Source: Candidatus Aenigmatarchaeota archaeon | GTDB taxonomy: Archaea > Aenigmatarchaeota > Aenigmatarchaeia > CG10238-14 | NCBI GenBank assembly: GCA_018304545.1 | Contig: JAGVVZ010000005.1 | Coordinates: forward strand, 23,707-87,706 | Direction: 5' to 3' | Length of the DNA stretch: 64,000 nucleotides | Part shown: positions 58,684-64,000 of the stretch, one piece after another | Layout of the letters: each line of letters begins with the position of its first letter | Numbering within the stretch: position 1 is the stretch's first letter | Made by a program: the position numbers and the translations under genes | The notes under the pieces: generated by a model | The model's database searches: none | The model's input: the letters and a program-made list of their open reading frames with translations, nothing else | What the model was told of the DNA's origin: nothing

Positions 58684-59424
58684 ATGGAAATTAAACGTCA
58701 AACAGCAATAAAAACCAGAATTTCAGATATTGTTAATTCAAAATTTATCAAAAAAGAAGGTTTAGAGCCCAGTTATGTTCTTACTGATCTTGGGCAACGA
58801 ATAAGTAGGGCAAAAATCGTTGGTATAGTTACAGATAAATTTTTTAACGATTCAAACAGTTTTTCGTCGATTACTATTGATGACGGAACTGGGGCCGTTA
58901 GAATTAAAGCATTTCAGGATAACATAGATATGCTTCAAAATTTAGAAATAGGAAATCTATTGATGATTATAGGTAGAGTAAGAGAATACGCTGAAGAAAA
59001 TTATATATCACCAGAGGCTATAAAATCAATAGCTAATCCAAATTATGAATTATTGCATAAAGTTGAAATTTTAGATAATATTCTAGAAAATAGGAAATTT
59101 TTAGAAATAGTCAACAGAGAAAAAGAAAAAATTTCAGATTTGAATGAATTAAAGAATTATCTGAATAATGAGTTTGGTATTGGAGAACAAATATTCGAAA
59201 GTATTTTAGAATCCATGAATGAATCTGAAAGAATGAAAGATAACGATTATAAGCCATTACTTATATCAACATTAAAAAAAATGGATGAAGGTAATGGCGT
59301 AGAGATTATAAAACTATTGAAAGAAGTTAGATTGCCCGCCGATGTGTTTAATGATATATTGAGCAACCTGTTAGAAGAAGGTGTATTTTATGAGTCGATG
59401 CCCGGTGTTTTAAAACTTGCATAG
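58684..59424 (+). CDS. OB-fold single-strand DNA-binding protein (RPA32-like)
   Basis: The 246-residue protein has an OB fold at about residues 25-110 ('AKIVGIVTDKFF', 'SITIDDGTGAVRIKAFQDN' and 'GNLLMIIGRVREY'). Helical and winged-helix-like regions follow to the C-terminus ('LLEEGVFYESMPGVLKLA'). This is the layout of archaeal RPA-associated or RPA32-type proteins. It probably acts in replication or repair; its neighbours mcm and rfc fit. Confidence 0.8.
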   Translation: MEIKRQTAIKTRISDIVNSKFIKKEGLEPSYVLTDLGQRISRAKIVGIVTDKFFNDSNSFSSITIDDGTGAVRIKAFQDNIDMLQNLEIGNLLMIIGRVREYAEENYISPEAIKSIANPNYELLHKVEILDNILENRKFLEIVNREKEKISDLNELKNYLNNEFGIGEQIFESILESMNESERMKDNDYKPLLISTLKKMDEGNGVEIIKLLKEVRLPADVFNDILSNLLEEGVFYESMPGVLKLA

Positions 59425-59432
59425 TGATTTTT

Positions 59433-59840
59433 ATGAAAACGTATGATCAAATGTTAGATGAAGCTACTAAAAAACTTCCGAATGAAATTAAACAAGTTGA
59501 AAGACTGGAAATACCAAAGCCCGCATCTAACATATCAGGTAGTCAAACGTATATAACTAATTTTCTTGAAATAGCTAATGTTATTAGAAGAGATCCTAGG
59601 CATATTTCTAAGTATTTATTTAGAGAACTTGCTACACCCGGACACATTGAAGGTAGTAGACTAATACTCCAGGGTAAAATTTTTGGTAGTTTAATTGAAA
59701 AAAAAATAGAAGAATATGTGAAAGAATATGTTTATTGTTCTGAATGTGGAAAACCTGATACTAACTTAATTAAACAAGACAGAATAGCTCTGTTGAAATG
59801 TGAAGCGTGTGGAGCTAAACATTCCGTGAAAAATTTTTAA
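59433..59840 (+). CDS. aif2b: Translation initiation factor aIF2 subunit beta
   Basis: From ATG 59433 (MKTYDQMLDEATKKLP) the protein has about 135 residues. The core 'FLEIANVIRRDPRHISKYLF' and the C-terminal zinc ribbon YCSECG...LKCEACG are diagnostic. It is part of the aIF2 heterotrimer that delivers initiator tRNA. DUF424 is encoded two genes downstream. Confidence 0.96.
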   Translation: MKTYDQMLDEATKKLPNEIKQVERLEIPKPASNISGSQTYITNFLEIANVIRRDPRHISKYLFRELATPGHIEGSRLILQGKIFGSLIEKKIEEYVKEYVYCSECGKPDTNLIKQDRIALLKCEACGAKHSVKNF

Positions 59841-59853
59841 AGAGGTGGTCTTT

Positions 59854-60192
59854 TTGACTGAAGAAGAAGTTATTAATGAAGAAGAATTGCCATTACCAAT
59901 GGCTCCGTTAGTAAGATTAATGAAAAAAAATTTGGATAAAGACAAATTGATAAAGAGTCAAGTAAAAATATCGATGAACAAGTGGTTAGGAGAAATGTGT
60001 GAGAGAGTGTCTAGAGCAATGAATCTGAATCCTTATACATCTATTGATTTAGCTGCGTTTAAAGAAGCAATTAAAACTTATGAGGATTTAGAAGAAATGC
60101 AGAAAGAAAAAGAAAGGATAGTTGTGAGTCTAGAGAAAATAAAACAAGATTGCGACTCTCTGATAAGAGATATTAACAGAAAATTTGATTAA
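59854..60192 (+). CDS. Histone-fold protein with C-terminal coiled coil
   Basis: GAGGTG at 59842-59847 selects TTG 59854 as start, six bases downstream. Residues about 12-70 have the histone pattern: 'ELPLPMAPLVRLMKKN' (alpha-1), 'VKISMNKWLGEMCERVSRAM' (long alpha-2) and 'TSIDLAAFKEAIKTYE' (alpha-3). The remaining about 40 residues are a coiled-coil helix. This architecture is the 'coiled-coil histone' type described in archaea. Few basic surface residues are seen compared with DNA-wrapping histones. It is cotranscribed with aIF2-beta. Confidence 0.68.
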   Translation: MTEEEVINEEELPLPMAPLVRLMKKNLDKDKLIKSQVKISMNKWLGEMCERVSRAMNLNPYTSIDLAAFKEAIKTYEDLEEMQKEKERIVVSLEKIKQDCDSLIRDINRKFD

Positions 60193-60197
60193 ATATT

Positions 60198-60491
60198 ATG
60201 ATGTTTTGGTCAAAAATATTTAAAATAAAAAATCACTTTGTTGTGGCGATATGCGACAAAGAGTTGTTAGGGAAAAACATAGACTCGGCAGGATTTAAAG
60301 TGAAAATAAGTAAACACTTTTATGGCGGAGAAATAATAGATGTGGATAAAGCAATTAAATTAATGCAAAGATCCACAATTTCTAATATTATAGGTAAAAA
60401 CATAGTTAAAATAGCTATAGATAGAAATTTTATTCATAAAAATAATATTATTCTAATTGGTGGTATTCCTCATGCTCAATTTATCCAATAA
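60198..60491 (+). CDS. DUF424 protein
   Basis: The 97-residue protein shows 'VVAICDKELLGKNIDSAGFK', 'FYGGEIIDVD' and 'NIIGKNIVKIAIDRNFI', with the C-terminal 'GGIPHAQFI', matching the archaeal DUF424 family. The function is not settled, but it is commonly found near translation genes such as aIF2-beta, as here. The 3' end overlaps the next gene by 20 bases. Confidence 0.85.
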   Translation: MMFWSKIFKIKNHFVVAICDKELLGKNIDSAGFKVKISKHFYGGEIIDVDKAIKLMQRSTISNIIGKNIVKIAIDRNFIHKNNIILIGGIPHAQFIQ

Positions 60492-60846
60492 AAAAGCACA
60501 GTTTTTTATATTGACTTCAGTGATAATTGTTGGAATTTTTTATACACTCAGCAAATACGTAAACCCGTATTCTTTTGTAGACACATCAACCGCGACACAA
60601 GGAAGTGAAATTTTTTTCTTTGAAAATATTAAAGATAAAACAATTAAAACAATTGAAATAAGTTCAGCATCCCAGTTGAGTAGCAATATGAACATGTTTA
60701 GGAATTATGTACAAAATATAGCTATAAATAAAGGGTACACATTAGCATATAATTACAATATATCAAGTACAAACGTTAACGTTTCTATGGTTTTATCATC
60801 AAATAAAATGGCTTTAAGATCAGATTTTACTGTTCCACGTCCTTAA
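60472..60846 (+). CDS. Pilin-like/exported protein with N-terminal hydrophobic helix
   Basis: ATG 60472 gives MLNLSNKKAQFFILTSVIIV, a short basic leader followed by an Ala/Gln/Phe-starting hydrophobic helix, similar to the class III signals of archaeal pilin-like proteins. The remaining about 90 residues are polar and Ser/Asn-rich. It overlaps DUF424 at its start and the convergent rfcL at its end. Unknown family. Confidence 0.65.
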   Translation: MLNLSNKKAQFFILTSVIIVGIFYTLSKYVNPYSFVDTSTATQGSEIFFFENIKDKTIKTIEISSASQLSSNMNMFRNYVQNIAINKGYTLAYNYNISSTNVNVSMVLSSNKMALRSDFTVPRP

Positions 60847-61950
60847 ATATGGCATAAAATGCGTTTTAACTTTTTTTGTCGAACAATGAAGATTATTTGA
60901 TAGTTCTTGTATCATTAGATTATCTTCTTCTCTTTCCTTTTTGGTTGAACCCAGTGTTTTTATTTTGTCTGGATATCGATATCTAGAAAATTTTCTATAC
61001 ATTTCCTTTTTTGATAACGCTACTCCACTTGTCATCATATCTATCATATATTTCAGAAACTTGTATTCCTGTTTTATTTTTATTCTGCTTCTGAATAAAT
61101 CGGCTTTGGAAATAGCATCGTAAGCTTTTGCTATCTCTTCAGGTTTTTCATATTCATTGATTATATTTTGTTCTATCCAAGTAAAGATTTCTTCAGGATC
61201 TTTATCGACATTATTTATAGATAATTTAGCGGCTGTCGCAGATTTTGTTTTGAAAATTATTTTTAACACGTCAAATATATTTTCTTCTCTTTCTCTTTGG
61301 CTTAAACTTTCTAGATTATCCAATGTAATTTCATTTCTGTCTCTTGATAAAGTTTCCAAATCATTCATAGCAGATCTTAAATCCCCCTCAGATCTTTTTG
61401 CTAAAATTTTTATTATATCAGAACTACAAGTTATGTTTTCTTGGTTGCAAATATATTGAAGTCTTTTTATCATGTCCCAATATGAAATTTTTTTAAATTC
61501 TATAATTTGACAATGTTCTTTGAGCGATCTTATATTTTGATCCCATATGTTGTTTGTTGTAAGAACTATCGGATAATTAGATTCTTTAATTATTTTTATT
61601 AATTCTGATACGCCACCTCTGTCTTCCCTACCCGTTAATCCATCTATCTCGTCTATTAAAAAAATCTTTCCATTTTTGAACAATGACATTTGTTTTATTG
61701 ATTTTCCTATAACTTCATTAATCTGAAACGCGGTTCTATAATTTGAAGCATTAAGTTCTATTAGATCCAAATTTTTCTCTCTACCTAAAGCTATTACTAA
61801 AGATGTTTTTCCAACACCAGGTGGTCCATGAAAAAGTAAAGCTTTCTTCCCCGATTTCCAAGATTTTATCCATGTTTCTATTTCTTCAATGGCCTTGCTT
61901 TGCCCTACAACGTCAACTATTTTTTTTGGCGAATATTTTTCTGTCCACAT
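60820..61950 (-). CDS. rfcL: Replication factor C large subunit
   Basis: The AAA+ clamp-loader subunit has Walker A GPPGVGKTSLV near residue 42 and Walker B KIFLIDEIDGLTG. The N-terminus 'WTEKYSPKKIVDVVGQSKAI' is characteristic. At 376 residues it is about 100 shorter than typical archaeal RfcL; the charged C-terminal extension and PIP box are missing. It is separated from rfcS by a SpoIIM-like gene on the same strand. Confidence 0.93.
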   Translation of the reverse strand: MWTEKYSPKKIVDVVGQSKAIEEIETWIKSWKSGKKALLFHGPPGVGKTSLVIALGREKNLDLIELNASNYRTAFQINEVIGKSIKQMSLFKNGKIFLIDEIDGLTGREDRGGVSELIKIIKESNYPIVLTTNNIWDQNIRSLKEHCQIIEFKKISYWDMIKRLQYICNQENITCSSDIIKILAKRSEGDLRSAMNDLETLSRDRNEITLDNLESLSQREREENIFDVLKIIFKTKSATAAKLSINNVDKDPEEIFTWIEQNIINEYEKPEEIAKAYDAISKADLFRSRIKIKQEYKFLKYMIDMMTSGVALSKKEMYRKFSRYRYPDKIKTLGSTKKEREEDNLMIQELSNNLHCSTKKVKTHFMPYLRTWNSKI

Positions 61951-61960
61951 ATAAACACCA

Positions 61961-62617
61961 CTATATTATAATTTGGTTGTTTAGTTTAGATTGATAATAT
62001 ATAGAAAAAACCTCTATTACACCGGCAATAAGTAAAATAACTCCAACTAAAATCAATATTTTTATATTTTCTCCAAAAGTTTTTGCAATGGATTTTTTTC
62101 TTGATTTAGTTTTCCAAATTTTTTGAGGATTGATTATAGAATACAAAAGATACAGTCCCTCGGTTCCCGCTAGGATCATAGATAATAGTTCAAGCAATAG
62201 AATAGCATACAAGGAAACAAAGTGTAGTAGAGAGTATTTTGTTATAGAATATGTTACACCAAAAAGAAATCCTATGATAGATCCGTTAGCTAAAATTAGA
62301 ATAAAAGGAGCTATTGCTGTGAGTCCAGATAGTAGATTGATTACTGACAAGCTGAAATTATGAATAAAAATAATAAAGAATATTCTTACATAGTTTTCTT
62401 GCTCCATAAGTGATCTTATATTTTTGAATAAATCCTGTTTATAAAACTCTGTTATTATTTTACTAGAGTATTCAGGATAATACACATTCAGAAACTTACC
62501 TAAATAAAAAAATAAAAAATATGATATCAAAAAAGTGGAAAACAACACAAAATATAACCATTTGTTTCTTTTTTGGATTATTTTTTTGACATCAATAAAG
62601 TATTTTTTAATATACAT
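61961..62617 (-). CDS. SpoIIM/DUF95-family membrane protein
   Basis: The 218-residue protein has five to six transmembrane helices. 'IFIHNFSLSVINLLSGLTAI' and 'LANGSIIGFLFGVTYS' are the F-x-h-N and N-G-x-h-x-G signatures of stage II sporulation protein M-like (DUF95) proteins. It lies between rfcS and rfcL with gaps of 10 and 4 bases, so it is part of their operon. The reason for that association is unclear. Confidence 0.85.
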   Translation of the reverse strand: MYIKKYFIDVKKIIQKRNKWLYFVLFSTFLISYFLFFYLGKFLNVYYPEYSSKIITEFYKQDLFKNIRSLMEQENYVRIFFIIFIHNFSLSVINLLSGLTAIAPFILILANGSIIGFLFGVTYSITKYSLLHFVSLYAILLLELLSMILAGTEGLYLLYSIINPQKIWKTKSRKKSIAKTFGENIKILILVGVILLIAGVIEVFSIYYQSKLNNQIII

Positions 62618-62621
62618 GATT

Positions 62622-63578
62622 TCACTTAGACTTGTATAATAAAAATTGAGCTAATAGCGCTTCTAATTGAATTAACTCTGACCCACCTTCGGATATTCTA
62701 AAATCATATTCACCTGTCAGTTCTATCATTCTTATTTTATTCTCTTCGGGAATATCTAGATCAAAAATTTGTTTGTGCATTTCTTTTATTATGTCTTCTC
62801 CAGATAATCCATGTTTTAGTAGCATATCATGTAATTTTTTCCTAGCATCGATGAAATTTCCTTTAAGGATGAGATCTAACATATTCTTTATATCTGTTGG
62901 TTTTGCTTGATTTGCTATTTCATAAATTATATTTTCACTTATATTCTCTTTTAATACTGAAGAGGATTGAAGTAAATTGGATACTTTTCTTAAATCTCCT
63001 TCTGACAAATCTATTATTGCGTCTACTCCGCTTTCATCTATTGAAAGCTTTTCTTCTTTTGATATTCTGTTTATGTATTCCTTTATGTGACTTTCGTTTA
63101 ATGGTTTGAATCTGAAAACAGAACACCTGCTTTGTACTGGTTCAATAATTTTTGAACTATAATTACAAATCAAGAAAAATCGTGTTGTATTAGCAAAAGT
63201 TTCCATAGTTCTTCTCAATGCATGTTGGGCATCAGATGTTAATGCATCAGCTTCATCTAATATAACCAATTTGAAACTGATATCAGATAATGATCTGCTT
63301 CTAGCGAAATCTTTAATTTTACCTCTAACTATTTGTATTCCTCTTTCATCACTAGCATTCAATTCCAATATATTTGACTTCCAACCATTACCAAATAAAT
63401 CTCTTGCTAAGGCCAGTGTAGTTGCGGTTTTTCCTGTTCCAGGAGGCCCCGCTAATAAACAATGAGGTATGTTCTTGTTTTTGACAAATGCCTTTAGTCT
63501 TTCAATCACATGCGATTGATTTATTACTTCGCTCAATGATTTAGGTCTATATTTTTCTGCCCATATTTCTATATCCAT
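62622..63578 (-). CDS. rfcS: Replication factor C small subunit
   Basis: The 318-residue AAA+ subunit has 'EKYRPKSLSEVINQSHVIER', Walker A GPPGTGKTATT, Walker B 'LVILDEADALTSDAQHALRR' and the SRC motif 'PVQSRCSVFRFKPLNE'. It forms the heteropentameric PCNA loader with RfcL. The length is normal; no intein is present. Confidence 0.97.
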   Translation of the reverse strand: MDIEIWAEKYRPKSLSEVINQSHVIERLKAFVKNKNIPHCLLAGPPGTGKTATTLALARDLFGNGWKSNILELNASDERGIQIVRGKIKDFARSRSLSDISFKLVILDEADALTSDAQHALRRTMETFANTTRFFLICNYSSKIIEPVQSRCSVFRFKPLNESHIKEYINRISKEEKLSIDESGVDAIIDLSEGDLRKVSNLLQSSSVLKENISENIIYEIANQAKPTDIKNMLDLILKGNFIDARKKLHDMLLKHGLSGEDIIKEMHKQIFDLDIPEENKIRMIELTGEYDFRISEGGSELIQLEALLAQFLLYKSK

Positions 63579-63634
63579 ATAACCACCAATACTATGTAAG
63601 TTTAATAATTAAAATTGAAAACATTTCTATTAAT

Positions 63635-64000
63635 ATGAAAATATCAATAACTGGAACACCCTGTGTGGGTAAGAGCACCGTATCGAATATACTATCTAAA
63701 AAACTAGGCTATAAGTTAATAAAAATTAACGATTTGGCTAAACAAATAGGCGCCTATTCCGGATATGATAGAAAATTAAAATCTAAAATCCTTGACATGA
63801 AAAAACTAAGTAGAGAGATCAAACAAATTAAATGTGATGTAATTTTGGATGGTCACGTTTCTCACGAGTTTTCTGTTGATATTGTCGTTGTTCTCAGATG
63901 TGATCCTAAGATACTGGAAATAAGATTAAGAAAAAAATATCCAAAAAATTCGACTAAAGTTAAAGAAAATGTGGACGCGGAAATTTTAGGAGTTATAACA
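63635..64000 (+). CDS. Fap7/AK6-type adenylate kinase-like NTPase, 3' end cut by window edge
   Basis: 122 codons are visible. The P-loop is GTPCVGKSTVS at residues 7-17, 'INDLAKQIGAY' is the NMP-binding region, 'ILDGHVSHEF' lies near 70 and 'VVLRCDPKILEIRL' near 82. Family members assist small-subunit rRNA maturation and have adenylate kinase-like activity. It diverges from rfcS. Confidence 0.88.
   Translation, partial: MKISITGTPCVGKSTVSNILSKKLGYKLIKINDLAKQIGAYSGYDRKLKSKILDMKKLSREIKQIKCDVILDGHVSHEFSVDIVVVLRCDPKILEIRLRKKYPKNSTKVKENVDAEILGVIT

Noticed and set aside
1..64000. CRISPR arrays, insertion sequences, integrases or prophage
   Set aside because: No regularly spaced direct repeats, transposase motifs or att-like repeats beside the tRNA were seen on reading both strands.

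Overview
The window is one contiguous piece of an AT-rich archaeal chromosome. The domain assignment rests on the TATA-binding protein, MCM helicase, clamp-loader subunits RfcS and RfcL, FEN1, RNA polymerase subunit L, aIF2-beta, ribosomal proteins L15e and L39e, the exosome (Rrp4, Rrp41, Rrp42), SBDS, the proteasome alpha subunit, deoxyhypusine synthase, diphthamide enzymes, GatE, a tRNA with a bulge-helix-bulge intron and an archaeal-type SRP RNA. Genes are tightly packed, often with ATGA or TAATG overlaps. Several core proteins are trimmed: an SMC of about 839 residues, an RfcL of 376, and a GatE without its usual inserted domain. This suggests a streamlined lineage such as a DPANN-type archaeon, but that placement is inference. 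There is no rRNA, CRISPR array, insertion sequence, integrase or prophage.

Layout. 1-4942: a type II/IV secretion (FlaI/PilB-like) ATPase cut by the left edge faces two coiled-coil proteins and three tandem paralogous multi-pass membrane proteins. 4939-10086: diphthine synthase with DUF357, a Trm5-like methyltransferase, membrane proteins including an M50 homologue with CEMGH instead of HExxH, a patatin and an amidohydrolase pair. 10111-12566: an intron-containing tRNA-Cys directly before cysS, an ATP-cone membrane protein and, on the other strand, SRP RNA with a TATA box. 12647-25474: mixed metabolism and membrane functions (aminotransferase, AcdA, rpoL, a zinc-dependent phospholipase C-like protein, dph2, MFS, rhomboid, a degenerate TGS GTPase, two Nudix, a decarboxylase coupled to deoxyhypusine synthase). 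25648-33702: argS with a B3/B4 protein, a YvcK/CofD-like gene with a problematic 5' end, a zinc-ribbon microprotein, an HTH regulator with an S-layer-like domain, a surface protein, glutaredoxin and a prohibitin. 33721-36948: scpA and a short-armed smc.

36997-41962 is an ORFan-rich island: a second array of small membrane proteins with the same sequence pattern as the 3.2-4.9 kb trio, two Ala-rich ORFans, a CBS protein and a putative gluzincin. 41972-51046 holds gatE, two tandem pilin-like genes and, on the minus strand, the exosome/proteasome/RNase P superoperon (rpl15e, rnp3, hydrolase, microORF, rnp2, psmA, sbds, rrp4, rrp41, rrp42, rpl39e). 51165-63578 is information processing: FEN1, RNase HII, TBP, MCM, RPA-like protein, aIF2-beta, a histone-fold protein with a coiled-coil tail, and the clamp loader. 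It also carries a three-gene ArvA/ArvB/ArvC-like (GTPase, DUF2073, zinc ribbon) operon. The right edge cuts a Fap7/AK6-type kinase.

Promoters. Recognisable TATA elements lie about 22-30 nt upstream of several ATGs, suggesting many leaderless transcripts. Shine-Dalgarno sequences (GGAGGTG, GAGGTG) are used by tbp, the histone-fold gene and internal operon genes. After adding the SRP RNA and the small genes listed, no stretch above 300 bases is left unexplained; the largest gaps are 29508-29731 and 40682-40888.
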